Source: DATBLE01 sp963837265
Lineage (GTDB): Bacteria > Actinomycetota > Thermoleophilia > Gaiellales > Gaiellaceae
Assembly: GCA_963837265.1 (NCBI GenBank)
Contig: CAWIMQ010000004.1
Coordinates: 434,001-498,000, forward strand
Direction of reading: 5' to 3'
Length of the DNA: 64,000 nucleotides
In this document: positions 19,136 through 27,117 of the stretch, in pieces
How the letters are laid out: the number at the start of each line of letters is the position of its first letter
Position numbering within the stretch: position 1 is the stretch's first letter
Notes under the pieces: generated by a model
What the model saw: the letters and a program-made list of their open reading frames with translations, nothing else
Told to the model about the DNA's origin: nothing
Database searches by the model: none
Position numbers and translations under genes: made by a program

Positions 19136-19388
19136 TCAGGCGGCGTCGTATTCGTGGATGAGTCCGCCGAGGAGATCGCGGCGGCGGAGGCCTGCAGGTG
19201 CGGTTCCCGGCGTTGGGTCGCGGCCGCAGGGTGGTAGGAGGTGAAGTGCGCGGTGCGGCCTGTGCTCGTTGTAGTGCCGGCGGTAGACGCGGAGCACATG
19301 CTCGAGGTGGCGGCGGCCTAGGATGAGGATCCGGTCGAGGCAGTCGGCGCGAACCGTGCGTACCCAACGCTCGGCGAAGGCCAGCCAG
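19136..19388 (-). pseudogene. IS481/IS3-type integrase C-terminal fragment
   Basis: The reverse strand reads AFAERWVRTVRADCLDRIL, then HLEHVLRVYRRHYNEHRPHR and a final RRRDLLGGLIHEYDAA before TGA at 19136. This is the C-terminal third of an rve integrase: the glutamate of the DDE triad lies in FAERW, and the NEHRPH motif follows. Homology begins abruptly at AFAERW (about 19388), so the first two aspartates are missing. From 18835 to here I see no gene. Confidence 0.85.
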
Positions 19389-19734
19389 CCGCCTCCCGTC
19401 CTTTCCGTCTGGCCTGCGTTCGCGCGCCCAAGCAGAGCCGTGGCGCCTCGGCCTTTAGGCGGACCGGCTCTCTTCAGGCGCTTGTCAGAGCCCGCGCCGT
19501 ACCGCTCGCAGCATAGGCCACGCGGCGGCGACTACCTATCCAGGCTGAGCGAGGAGGCCCTTTCGGCGTGCCTCGCTCTCGAGGCTCCGACGCGGCTACG
19601 CCTTCCCCCCGAGCCTCAGCCACTTGCGGATCTTCGCGATCAGGCTGCCCATCGGGCAACTCTACGACCATCCCGGACGTTTCGCCAATGATTTCGCCAA
19701 GCCCTCGCGGCTGCTCGACTCCGCTCCGCCGCGC
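19389..19734. other. gap with no supported gene
   Basis: About 345 bp between the integrase fragment and the slipin relic. A tiny reverse frame near 19600-19650 reads MGSLIAKIRKWLRLGG, an amphipathic 18-codon peptide, but there is no further support. Confidence 0.4.
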
Positions 19735-19848
19735 TTAACGGAGCTGGATCGCGATTGGCTCCTCCGACATCACCCTGGCCGCGTCGCGCAGGCGCTCGGA
19801 GGCCTGGAACTCGCCCTCGGCGTTGATCACCTGCCAGTCGAGTTGCTC
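19735..19848 (-). pseudogene. SPFH/band-7 (slipin) C-terminal relic
   Basis: The reverse strand reads LDWQVINAEGEFQASERLRD then AARVMSEEPIAIQLR before TAA. This matches the conserved coiled-coil end of slipin-type SPFH proteins (…INAEGE-QA-E-L-AA…P-ALQLR). Only about 37 residues survive, and the sequence upstream is unrelated, so it is a stump. It lies just before the clpP paralogue; slipin genes are often paired with membrane or ATP-independent proteases, so the two may once have been neighbours. Confidence 0.6.
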
Positions 19849-19924
19849 GCCGGGGGCTTCCGCCGCGGACGGTACGGCCGACCCCACGCGCTTCGGTTAC
19901 TGTCTCGAGCAGGAGGGAGACAGA

Positions 19925-20515
19925 ACGAGCCCGCTGATCCCGATGGTGATCGAACAGACGGCGCTCGGCGAGCGCGCGTTCGATATCTACTCGCGGTTGC
20001 TGAATGAGCGGATCATCTTCCTCGGCACGCCGATCGAAGACGAGATCGCCAACCTCGCTGTCGCCGAGCTCCTGCACCTCGAGTCGGAGGACCCGGGCAA
20101 GGACATCTCGATCTACATCAACTCGCCCGGCGGCTCCGTCTACGCAGGCCTCGCCATCTACGACACGATGCAGTTCGTCAAGCCGGAGATCGCAACGATC
20201 TGCGTCGGGATCGCGATGAGCATGGGCGCGCTCCTACTCGCCGGCGGGACGAAGGGAAAGCGGATGGGGCTGCCGAACGCGAAGATCCTCGTCCATCAGG
20301 TCTGGGGCGGCTTCGAGGGGCAGGCGACCGACATCGAGATCCACGCCCGGGAGACGATCGCCCTGAAGCGGAAGATGGAAGAGATCATGGCCAAGCACAC
20401 CGACCAGCCGCTCGAAAAAGTCTCGAAGGACATGGAGCGCGACTACTTCATGACCTCCGAGGAGGCCCAGGAGTACGGGATCATCGACCGGGTGATTGCC
20501 CGGCGCTCCCAGTGA
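19925..20515 (+). CDS. clpP: ATP-dependent Clp protease proteolytic subunit paralogue
   Basis: Nucleophile Ser in GIAMSMGALLL, His in ILVHQVWGG, Asp in KDMERDYFM; the fold-defining FLGTPIEDEIAN, YINSPGGSVYAGLAIYDTMQ (20 residues) and the C-terminal GIIDRVI are intact, so this is an active-looking tetradecameric serine protease subunit. Family members start xSPLIPMVIEQT; here those codons are present but the first is ACG (19925), placed eight bases after AGGAGGGAGA. Either ACG is used or translation starts at ATG 19943. Solitary: no clpX or second clpP next to it, unlike the usual chromosomal locus, so it is probably an accessory copy. Confidence 0.93.
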   Translation, partial: TSPLIPMVIEQTALGERAFDIYSRLLNERIIFLGTPIEDEIANLAVAELLHLESEDPGKDISIYINSPGGSVYAGLAIYDTMQFVKPEIATICVGIAMSMGALLLAGGTKGKRMGLPNAKILVHQVWGGFEGQATDIEIHARETIALKRKMEEIMAKHTDQPLEKVSKDMERDYFMTSEEAQEYGIIDRVIARRSQ

Positions 20516-20589
20516 CGGACGGCTGAGATGAACCTGCCGCGATGTTCCGCGTGCGGGCGCAGCCGGCCGTAAACAGCGAGCGGAGGGAA

Positions 20590-21270
20590 ATGGACGATCG
20601 TCACCAGCGCGGCCCTCCTGCGATCCGGGTCGTGGTCCTCGACGACCATGCGGTCGTCCGTTCGGGGTTGTGCCTGGTGCTCGACGCCGAGCGGGACATC
20701 GAGGTCGTCGGCGAAGCGGGCTCGGTCGACGCGGCCGTTGTCGCGGTGCGTGAGCGCAAGCCGGACGTGATTCTCCTCGACCTCGTCCTGCCGGGCGAGA
20801 GCGGGATCGAGGGCATGCCGAGCCTGTTGGCGGCGGCGCCGGAGGCGAAGGTGCTCGTGCTCTCGATCCAGGACGACCCGCGCTACGTCCGCGAGGCATT
20901 CTCCGCCGGCGCCTCCGGCTACGTGCTCAAGGAGGCCGTAGACGTGGAGGTCGTACAGGCGGTGCGCGAGGTCGCCAGAGGCGGCCGCTACCTGCACCCA
21001 GCGCTGGGCGCGCGGCTGGTCGCCGCCGAAGCCGAGGAGAAGGCGCGGGAGGAGGCCGACCCGCTCTCCGAACGCGAGCGCGAAGTGACGCGGCTACTCG
21101 CCCTCGGCTACACCAACCAGGGGATCGCGAAGATGCTCCACATCTCCGTCCGCACGGCCGAAACCCACCGGGCGCACATCATGAAGAAGCTCCGCCTCTC
21201 CACCCGCGCCCAGCTCGTCCGCTACGCGATCGAGCAGAGAATCCTGCACGAGGAGGAGGGCCAAGCGTAA
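20590..21270 (+). CDS. LuxR-type (NarL family) response regulator
   Basis: 226 residues from ATG at 20590, which has GGAGGGAA directly before it. Receiver domain: DDH acidic pair near residue 20, phosphorylatable Asp in ILLDLVLPG (about 64), Lys in GYVLKEA (about 114). C-terminal helix-turn-helix: PLSEREREVTRLLALGYTN then TAETHRAHIMKKL. No histidine kinase is encoded nearby, so it is an orphan regulator. It is 74 bp downstream of clpP on the same strand and could be cotranscribed. Confidence 0.93.
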   Translation: MDDRHQRGPPAIRVVVLDDHAVVRSGLCLVLDAERDIEVVGEAGSVDAAVVAVRERKPDVILLDLVLPGESGIEGMPSLLAAAPEAKVLVLSIQDDPRYVREAFSAGASGYVLKEAVDVEVVQAVREVARGGRYLHPALGARLVAAEAEEKAREEADPLSEREREVTRLLALGYTNQGIAKMLHISVRTAETHRAHIMKKLRLSTRAQLVRYAIEQRILHEEEGQA

Positions 21271-21499
21271 GAGCCCGGCCATCGCCGGCACCCGCTGCTA
21301 CACCCCGAGGTTTCGGGTGAGTGCGAGTGGGTGGTGGGATAGCGAACTCTTCCGGGGCGGACGAGTACGCCGACGATGACGCCGGCGGAGAGGAGCTGAA
21401 CCCAGGCTGGCAGTCTTCCGGTGCGGTGCCACCCGTGGAGACGGTGGGAGGGGAAGAGCTTCCGGCCGCCCGGCTGGGGCAGCGGGAGGACGTGCTCGA
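21222..21499 (-). pseudogene. membrane protein gene, 3' part separated by the IS1634 element
   Basis: In reverse, just outside the left IS end, the frame reads DLEHVLPLPQPGGRKLFPSH, then RLHGWHRTGRLPAWVQLLSA and a membrane span. This continues the gene whose 5' part lies at 23479-23718 on the other side of the IS. The frame runs on antisense into the response-regulator gene to a stop at 21222, so its natural end is unclear. Confidence 0.65.
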
Positions 21500-21504
21500 G
21501 GTCA

Positions 21505-21527
21505 CCCGAGTTCCGCACGAGGTAGGC
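21505..21527 (+). repeat. left terminal inverted repeat of the IS1634-family element
   Basis: Begins CCCGAGTTCCGCACGAGGTA and pairs with 23454-23476, differing only at the seventeenth position. Confidence 0.9.
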
Positions 21528-21596
21528 ACGCTTGAGGCGCGCGATCCCGCATGAGCAGCGGGATTGAGGGCGTTCTGAGCCGTTGAGGGCGTGTGC

Positions 21597-23318
21597 CTAC
21601 GCCGGCTGGGGCGTGGCGGCGGGGGTGATGCGGCCGAAGGGTGGCGGCTCGGGGACGGCGAGCGCGGCGTGGAGGCCGTGCTGGCGGCGGGTGAGCTCGC
21701 TGGTCTGGGTGAAGTCGCCGTCTGCCGATTGGAAGTGGCCTTGCCGGATCTGGCCGAGCTCGGCGCGGATCGTGCGCCAGGTCTCGCCGGTGCGCGTCTC
21801 GGCGAGGCGCACGAGCACGAGCGCGAGGAAGCAGATCAGCACGTGCGCGCGGATGCGGTCGTCTTTGCGGTGGAAGACGGGCCGGAGCAGCAGCGTCCCT
21901 TTCAGGTCGCGGAAGGAGCGCTCGGCCTCTTGGAGCTGCTTGTAGCCGAGCGCGACGTCCTCGGCCGAGAGCGCGGGATCGGACGTGGTGAGCAGGTACT
22001 TGCCGTCGAGCCGTTGCTCGGCCGCGATCTTGTTGCGGTCGAGCAGGAGCCGGCCGCCCTTGCTCTGGCGCAGGTAGCGCGACAGGGTGGGATGGTCGCG
22101 GAGCGCGCACTCGCCGCGCAGGTGCTGCTCCCGCTCGGCCTTCGTCCTGGCGCGCTGGCGCTGCGTCTCGAGCCGGGCGAGCTCGACCTCGATCCGGGCG
22201 AGCCGCCGCTCGCGCAGGGCGCGGTCGCGCTCGGCCTCGGCCGGGTTGTGGCAGACGACGTAGCGGACGGCGGCCTCGCCCTCGCCGACGCGGACCTCCT
22301 TGACGCGCAGGTTGTCCTTGACCTGCCGGTAGCGGCCCTGACGGGAGAGCGCCTGTTCGGTCTCGGGCATGCCGGAGCGGAGCTTGACGCCGGCGATGTA
22401 GTGGCCGCCGCCCGCGCGCAGCCGGCGCAGGTTGTCGCGGCCGGAGAAGCCGGAGTCGAGTACGTAGATCGCCCGCCCCAGCCGCCAGCCGGCCAGATCC
22501 TGTTTCACCTGCTCGACCAGCGTCTGGTCTGAGGCGTTGCCCGGCCACACCCACACCCTGACCGGGATCCCCTCTCGCGTGACGGCCAGCCCGATCACCA
22601 CCTGCGGCAGGTCGGGGCGGTGATCCTTCGAGTGCCCCTGACGCCGCAGCGACCCCTGCTCAGCGGACTCCTCGGACGGCTCGTCCTCCTCGTTGCTTTC
22701 GTCGTCGACGTCGACCTCGAAGTACGTGCTCGTGGTGTCGAAGAAGATCACGTCGACCTCGACGTTGAGCAGGTTGGCGAGCGAGAAGAAGACCGACTCC
22801 TGCACCCGCTCCGAGCAGGCGAGCAGGAAGTCCATCGCCCGATACAGCTCGTCGTCGGAGACGGCCGCGATCCCGTCGAGGACGACGTCGCGACCCAGCC
22901 AGCGGGTCGCCTCCAGCTTCGAGGCCGGCTCCAGGCAACGCTGGCAGACCATGGTGAAGATCGCCCGCTCCACCCCCGAGCGGCCGCGGCCTGCGCCGAC
23001 GACCCGACTGATCGCCTTGCCGATCCCCAGCTGCGACCACAGCTCGTCGAGCACGTGCGGCCCGCCCGCCTCCGGCGCGCCCAGGAACCGGAAGCCGTCC
23101 GGCGCCTGGGCGCGCAGCGTCTCCTCGCTGCCGAGGAAGCGCTGGATCGAGCCCACCAACCGCTGCAGCGCCTCCCGGTCGAGCCGGTCCTCGCGGCCGA
23201 AGTTGTGGATCACCCGCGCCACCGGCACGCCGCGCTCGTTGCGCTCGTTGTGCGCCAGCTGCAGGTAGCGCACCGACTCGCCCCGCTTCGTCCGCTTCAC
23301 CGTCGCGCGCAGATACAT
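21597..23318 (-). CDS. IS1634/IS4-group transposase
   Basis: 573 residues from ATG at 23318 (MYLRATVKRTKRGES); an in-frame ATG at 23369 would add 17 unlikely residues. DDE catalytic core: first Asp in FFDTTSTYFE, second in YVLDSGFSGRDN, Glu in LQEAERSFRDLKGTL. An arginine-rich coiled region (about 385-425) separates the last two, typical of IS1634. Size and single-gene layout fit the family. It catalyses transposition of the element that carries it. The decayed fragment at 17798-18391 is a relative. Confidence 0.95.
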   Translation of the reverse strand: MYLRATVKRTKRGESVRYLQLAHNERNERGVPVARVIHNFGREDRLDREALQRLVGSIQRFLGSEETLRAQAPDGFRFLGAPEAGGPHVLDELWSQLGIGKAISRVVGAGRGRSGVERAIFTMVCQRCLEPASKLEATRWLGRDVVLDGIAAVSDDELYRAMDFLLACSERVQESVFFSLANLLNVEVDVIFFDTTSTYFEVDVDDESNEEDEPSEESAEQGSLRRQGHSKDHRPDLPQVVIGLAVTREGIPVRVWVWPGNASDQTLVEQVKQDLAGWRLGRAIYVLDSGFSGRDNLRRLRAGGGHYIAGVKLRSGMPETEQALSRQGRYRQVKDNLRVKEVRVGEGEAAVRYVVCHNPAEAERDRALRERRLARIEVELARLETQRQRARTKAEREQHLRGECALRDHPTLSRYLRQSKGGRLLLDRNKIAAEQRLDGKYLLTTSDPALSAEDVALGYKQLQEAERSFRDLKGTLLLRPVFHRKDDRIRAHVLICFLALVLVRLAETRTGETWRTIRAELGQIRQGHFQSADGDFTQTSELTRRQHGLHAALAVPEPPPFGRITPAATPQPA

Positions 23319-23453
23319 GATGCCTACACGATGACAGTCCCACCGGACAAAGGCGCGGTAAGACCCCAAAATGGTGTGCCTACAGGATCCGAGGCGCGAC
23401 GAAGCCGAAACCGCTCAACCAAGCCAAAACCGGCCGCCCAAACGCCCGAACCC

Positions 23454-23476
23454 GCCTACGTCGTGCGGAACTCGGG
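23454..23476 (-). repeat. right terminal inverted repeat of the IS1634-family element
   Basis: Reverse complement starts CCCGAGTTCCGCACGACGTA; partner of 21505-21527. GGTCA target duplication follows at 23477-23481. Confidence 0.9.
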
Positions 23477-23478
23477 GG

Positions 23479-23718
23479 TCAGGGGGCCGAGGCTGCGAGC
23501 GCGCCGACCACGGCCGGGTCGGCCGGGCCGCGCGCCGCAGCCAGCAGCGCGATCAGGGCGACTCCAGAGCTGATCTCGAATCGTCGCGAGTGGATGTCCT
23601 GGTGCGGCAGGCGGTCGCCGGCGAGATGTGCCAGCAGGCCGAGCGCGAGCGCGCCGAACCGCGATCCTGCGGCGGCGCCGGCTGCAGCGCCGGTCGCGAC
23701 GTGAAGCGAGACGATCAC
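23479..23718 (-). pseudogene. membrane protein (metal-dependent hydrolase/phospholipase-like), 5' part, disrupted by the IS
   Basis: GTG at 23718 overlaps the stop of the preceding gene as GTGA. It reads VIVSLHVATGAAAGA, LGLLAHLAGDRLPHQDIHSR, then RFEISSGVALIALLAAARG, a small integral membrane protein with conserved His/Asp in turns, as in the YdjM/DUF457-type proteins. It stops at the IS border. Removing the IS and one GGTCA copy does not quite restore the frame: five C residues precede the junction where four would be in frame, so a homopolymer slip accompanied or preceded insertion. Confidence 0.7.
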
Positions 23719-24572
23719 GCAGCCTCGGCCAGAAGGAGCTCGGCGACGCCGGCCCGACGGCAGACGACCGAGAGCCGGTGGCCGCGCTGGAGACCGTCCG
23801 CGTCGAGCTCGAAGGCGCCGAAGACCGTGCTCGTGCGGAGGGTGCGCGCGGCAGCGAGCGGATCGGCCGGGTCGAGCTCGAGGCAGCGCTCCGCGACCAG
23901 CGCGGCCGCGTACGCCTGCGCGCCGACGTAGTCCGCGAGCGTAACCGACCCCGGCCCGAGCGTCGGCTCGCAGGGCAGGTCGGGGTGCCACTGCACGGGT
24001 GCCAGCGTCCCTTCCGGCCACGTCCCGATGCCGGCAACGGAGGCGAGGCCGGCCGAGACGCTGCCGAGCAGGATGTCGTCTCGGTCGCCGAGCCGACGCA
24101 GCCGCTCCTGTTCCCACTCCAGCGGGCCGCAGAGGAAGACGGCGTCCGCCTCAGAGACGTCCCCGACCAGCTCCAGCCCAAGCGCCGACGCCTCGCCTTC
24201 GAGCCCCTCGCTCGCGAACCGCGCGAAGCGGCCCGGCGCAGTCAAGACGGCGACGCGGGCGCCCGGCCGCAACCGCGCGACCGCGCGCCCCAGCGCAACC
24301 AGGTACCGACTCGACGGGGCCGAGACGGAAACGACGCCCGGCAGCCGCTGGACGTCATCCGCGGCCCCGCCGTGGTTCCAGACGACCGCGCCCAAATGCG
24401 CTCGCGCGACCGCGCGCGCGCAGTCGCTCCCGTACGGCCCGAGCACGATCCGGCAGCCTCGGGCGATCAGCTGCCGGGTCGCCCGCACCGAGCCCGCCGG
24501 CTCGCTGCCGTCGTCGACCACCACCAGTCCGAACCCCGCCCAGCGGGCCCAGTGCTCGAGCGCGGCGCGCAC
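23715..24572 (-). CDS. periplasmic-binding-fold protein (Leu/Ile/Val-binding type), apparently without export signal
   Basis: 286 residues from GTG at 24572. The frame shows the type I periplasmic-binding pattern: SVRATRQLIARGCRIVLGPY, GAVVWNHGGAADDV, then PGARVAVLTAPGRFAR and DYVGAQAYAAALVAER. The conserved family start PLSGRYAVQG lies upstream of this GTG in the same open frame, which has no ATG, GTG or TTG; the open frame reaches back to about 24650, where ATC (24641) is the likeliest initiation point. No signal peptide or lipobox fits in this space, so it may be a cytoplasmic sensor rather than a transporter part. Follows carD, overlaps it slightly if extended, and precedes the disrupted membrane gene by GTGA overlap. 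Confidence 0.7.
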   Translation of the reverse strand: MRAALEHWARWAGFGLVVVDDGSEPAGSVRATRQLIARGCRIVLGPYGSDCARAVARAHLGAVVWNHGGAADDVQRLPGVVSVSAPSSRYLVALGRAVARLRPGARVAVLTAPGRFARFASEGLEGEASALGLELVGDVSEADAVFLCGPLEWEQERLRRLGDRDDILLGSVSAGLASVAGIGTWPEGTLAPVQWHPDLPCEPTLGPGSVTLADYVGAQAYAAALVAERCLELDPADPLAAARTLRTSTVFGAFELDADGLQRGHRLSVVCRRAGVAELLLAEAA

Positions 24573-24624
24573 TGCCGCCCCCTGGACGGCGTACCGCCCA
24601 GAGAGCGGGACCGGCGCCCCGGCC

Positions 24625-25173
24625 TCAGGCGTCGTGGCGATAGACGTCCGTCGGCTCGATCACGGAGCCTGACCCGCTCCATACGACTTGCTCGTCGATC
24701 CAGGTGTCCGCCTCCGCCTGTCCGAGTCCACAAGCCGAACCGATCTCTCCCGCAAGCAGCTCCCGCGCCCGCACATACAGCCTCCGCTCGCTCTCCGAGA
24801 GCTTCGGCGCGCTGCCTTTCCCCGCCAGCGATCCGTCGCGGCGCATCCCGTCCCGCACGACCTCCGCAAGCTCGAGCGGATCGCCGCTCGCGAGCTTCGC
24901 CTGTCCCTGCCTCAACCGTGTGCGCCAACCGCCTTCGCTCGCTTCTCCAACCTCACGCAGCCTCCGCTGCACCCGCCGCACATCCGCCTCACTGACCAGC
25001 GGGCGCAGCCGTTCACGCGCCAGCTGTATCGGCAGCGTCACCAGGAGGCCAGCCCCGAGCTCGAGCACAACGACTTCCTGCGCGGCGCCGAGAACCGTTC
25101 TCGGCTCGCGGAGTGCCACCCGACCCACCCCATGCACCGCATACACAACAGCGTCGCCGACGGCCAACCTCAT
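24625..25173 (-). CDS. carD: CarD-family RNA polymerase-binding transcription factor
   Basis: 182 residues. The N-terminal Tudor-like RNAP-interaction domain begins MRLAVGDAVVYAVHGVGRV and contains VLELGAGLLVTLPIQLARER; the helical C-terminal domain (about 60-165) follows. CarD binds the polymerase beta subunit and stabilises open promoter complexes. The tail SVIEPTDVYRHDA is unusual. It is shorter on the N-terminal motif than the mycobacterial global CarD and may be a paralogue. First gene of a reverse-strand unit with the binding-fold protein. Confidence 0.85.
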   Translation of the reverse strand: MRLAVGDAVVYAVHGVGRVALREPRTVLGAAQEVVVLELGAGLLVTLPIQLARERLRPLVSEADVRRVQRRLREVGEASEGGWRTRLRQGQAKLASGDPLELAEVVRDGMRRDGSLAGKGSAPKLSESERRLYVRARELLAGEIGSACGLGQAEADTWIDEQVVWSGSGSVIEPTDVYRHDA

Positions 25174-25434
25174 ACAACCAGGGTAGCCGCGGCAGCGTCA
25201 TCGAGTCGTGCGGGCGTACTTGCGGGCGCCCGCCAGCCCGGAGGCTCCGGCACTGGGTAACGACCTCGTCGCCATGCTCGCCAGTCTCGTGAGCGACGCC
25301 AGGCGCCTCTTGTCGTATGCGCCTTGTAAGCGAGCGATCGTCGTATCGAGCTGGGAGGGCCGCTGCCCTCGCAGGAATCCGCGCGTCAGACCGTGCTCGT
25401 TATCAGACGCACAGAGCCTACTCCTCCGGCAGAG

Positions 25435-25809
25435 CTAGAGCTTGATGCGCAGCAGCACGGTCTTGTTCTTCCTGTCGACGGTCGCGACCGCATCGAAGAG
25501 GAGAACGCGCCTCTGCCGGAACAACCCTCGGCGCACGACGATCTCGTCGGGATAGTCGGCGTGGCGCTCGTAGCGAACGTGATCGAGGCGCCCGCAGGGA
25601 CGCCCCTCCTCGTTCAGGACGAGGTAGCCCTCGGCCGAGGCAAGCAGCCGGCCGAGCTCGCCCCGCTCTCTCAGCTGACTCTCGGCGCTTGCGCCACGGT
25701 CATGCACGAGCCGAACGCTACGGCCTCTGGCAGACGGGGCCGCCAGCTTCCCTTTCGCCCTACTCTGACGGCCGACGCCGGCGCAGCGCGGGCATCCACA
25801 CGTTGGCAC
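25435..25809 (-). CDS. hypothetical protein with PRC-barrel-like C-terminus
   Basis: 124 residues as opened at ATG 25809. The last ~65 residues (EGYLVLNEEGRPCGRLDHVR onward, then DEIVVRRGLFRQRRVLLFDA) form alternating strands like a PRC-barrel. The first ~45 residues are Arg/Ala-rich with CGCPRC and may be non-coding extension, so the real start is uncertain. The spacer 25174-25434 before it (about 260 bp) shows nothing. Function unknown; possibly a small regulatory or membrane-surface protein. Confidence 0.6.
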   Translation of the reverse strand: MPTCGCPRCAGVGRQSRAKGKLAAPSARGRSVRLVHDRGASAESQLRERGELGRLLASAEGYLVLNEEGRPCGRLDHVRYERHADYPDEIVVRRGLFRQRRVLLFDAVATVDRKNKTVLLRIKL

Positions 25810-25828
25810 CCGAGCGAGCTTCCGCGCG

Positions 25829-26038
25829 CTACCGCCCGCCGACTTGAACGTCTGTCGCCTGCGGCCCCTTCTGCCCCTGCGTCACCTCGAACGAGACCTT
25901 CGCGCCCTCGTCCAGCGTCTTGAAACCGCTGCCAGCGATCGCGGAGAAATGCACGAACAGATCCTCACCGCCCTCATCAGGCGTGATGAAGCCGTAGCCC
26001 TTGTCGTTGCTGAACCACTTGACAGTTCCGGTTGCCAT
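25829..26038 (-). CDS. cspA: cold-shock domain RNA chaperone
   Basis: 69 residues, start MATGTVKWFSNDKGYGFITP; RNP1 (KGYGFI) and RNP2 (LFVHFSAI) motifs are intact and the length is exactly that of single-domain CSPs. GGAGGTG six bases before ATG 26038. Binds single-stranded RNA/DNA and melts structure. The upstream 148 bp, to rpsR, would be its leader; no cold-box was identified. The much longer open frame upstream is non-coding. Confidence 0.97.
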   Translation of the reverse strand: MATGTVKWFSNDKGYGFITPDEGGEDLFVHFSAIAGSGFKTLDEGAKVSFEVTQGQKGPQATDVQVGGR

Positions 26039-26186
26039 GAACACACCTCCCCCCCACGGCTCACGAACGCTACCGAAGGCATGGAGCGCAACCGATACGC
26101 GTTCCTTGCTTCCGACTGGCAGACGATCGTACCTCGCCCCGGCAGGGAACAAGGTCACGCCTCGCTTCGCAAGCCGTTCAAGGGAT

Positions 26187-26516
26187 CTACCCGGCGTAGC
26201 GCGAGCGAGGTTGCGTCTGCGGCTCCCGGGAATCACCGACGTAGGGCAGAAGCGCCATCTCACGCGCGCGTTTGATCGAGACCGCGACCTGAACCTGGTG
26301 TTTCCGGCAGGTGCCCGTGTTGCCGCGGCCCTTGATCTTGCCCCGCTCGGTGATGAAGCGGCGGAGCTGCGCGATGTTCTTGTAATCAACTGCCGCGATC
26401 TTTTCCTTGCAGAAGAAGCATGACCTCCGGCGCCGATCCACGCCCTTGCGGTCCTTCCGCGGCCCAGTCGACGACGGCGCATCCCGGGTGTTGCCTCGCT
26501 TCGCTCGCGCAGCCAC
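26187..26516 (-). CDS. rpsR: 30S ribosomal protein S18, zinc-binding type, solitary copy
   Basis: 109 residues, GTG start with GGAGGT seven bases upstream. The S18 core RSCFFCKEKIAAVDYKN, LRRFITERGKI, TGTCRKHQVQVAVSIKRARE is intact; Cys33, Cys36, Cys70 and His73 form a zinc-ribbon site. N-terminal and C-terminal tails are longer than the usual ~75-85-residue protein. In bacteria S18 is normally between rpsF/ssb and rplI; here it stands alone next to a cold-shock gene, which suggests a paralogue in accessory DNA. Confidence 0.95.
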   Translation of the reverse strand: MAARAKRGNTRDAPSSTGPRKDRKGVDRRRRSCFFCKEKIAAVDYKNIAQLRRFITERGKIKGRGNTGTCRKHQVQVAVSIKRAREMALLPYVGDSREPQTQPRSRYAG

Positions 26517-26572
26517 CGGCTACCTCCAAATGGTCTGACTCAGCCCAGCCCACACTGGACGCGTCCGTGCCG

Positions 26573-26833
26573 CTATCGCAGCAGCTTCGCGAATGTGCGC
26601 CTGAGACCGCCGTGGGTTGCGCGCGCCTCGCGTTCGCTGCGGTCGCCGACAGCTTCCGCAGTCGTGCACATGTGCAACTTGTGAGTGACTGCGTCCGCTG
26701 CGTACCACTCGAACCCGTTCCAGCGCCAGTCGGCGTTGTCGCACCACGGGCAGGCGCGAACGTCCGGCTTGGCGGTGGCTTCCATGCGTATGGATTCGCG
26801 CAAGCGCCGCCATCTCCTCCACGTGCCCGGCAA
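26573..26833 (-). CDS. possible small zinc-ribbon-like hypothetical protein
   Basis: 86 codons in reverse; from the internal Met at about 26785 it reads MEATAKPDVRACPWCDNADW then RWNGFEWYAADAVTHKLHMC. Two cysteine pairs (CPWC and HMC) around aromatic residues suggest a metal-binding knuckle. There is no strong ribosome site, the C-terminal third is Arg-rich, and competing frames are open. The remaining sequence to the tRNA at 27076 contains nothing I recognise. Confidence 0.4.
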   Translation of the reverse strand: MPGTWRRWRRLRESIRMEATAKPDVRACPWCDNADWRWNGFEWYAADAVTHKLHMCTTAEAVGDRSEREARATHGGLRRTFAKLLR

Positions 26834-27074
26834 GAAGCCCCGGAAGCGTCGGAATCACATCAACTAACGGCTGAGGCCATCGCCTCCCTGATCCTTTGCC
26901 TCTTTGTCCACGCCATGCTCATCGAGACAGTGACGGAGAACGGCAATCTCATCGGACTCGGCAGAAGACACCGACCGGATGCCAGACAGGGCGCCGCATC
27001 CGTACTCACCTTCACTCACCAATCGACCCCAACAGGAGACGCCACAAGCCCCGATACGGCTCGGTTGAGCCAAC

Positions 27075-27117
27075 ATGGGCGCGGCTGGGATCGAACCAGC
27101 GACCTCCCGCGTGTGAA
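27075..27117 (-). repeat. right border copy of the tRNA-Val 3' repeat
   Basis: Lies in the 3' part of the intact tRNA-Val and is identical over 43 bases to 14433-14475. The two copies are 12.6 kb apart and in the same orientation. Confidence 0.8.

Larger units (their letters stand above)
21500..23481 (-). mobile_element. intact IS1634-family insertion sequence with 5-bp target duplication
   Basis: The element proper is 21505-23476 (1972 bp). Its ends are 23-bp inverted repeats, 21505-21527 and 23454-23476, matching at 22 positions and beginning CCCGAGTTCCGCACGA. Direct GGTCA duplications flank it at 21500-21504 and 23477-23481. It carries one full-length DDE transposase. Undamaged ends, target duplication and intact gene point to recent insertion; it splits a membrane-protein gene. 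Confidence 0.93.
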
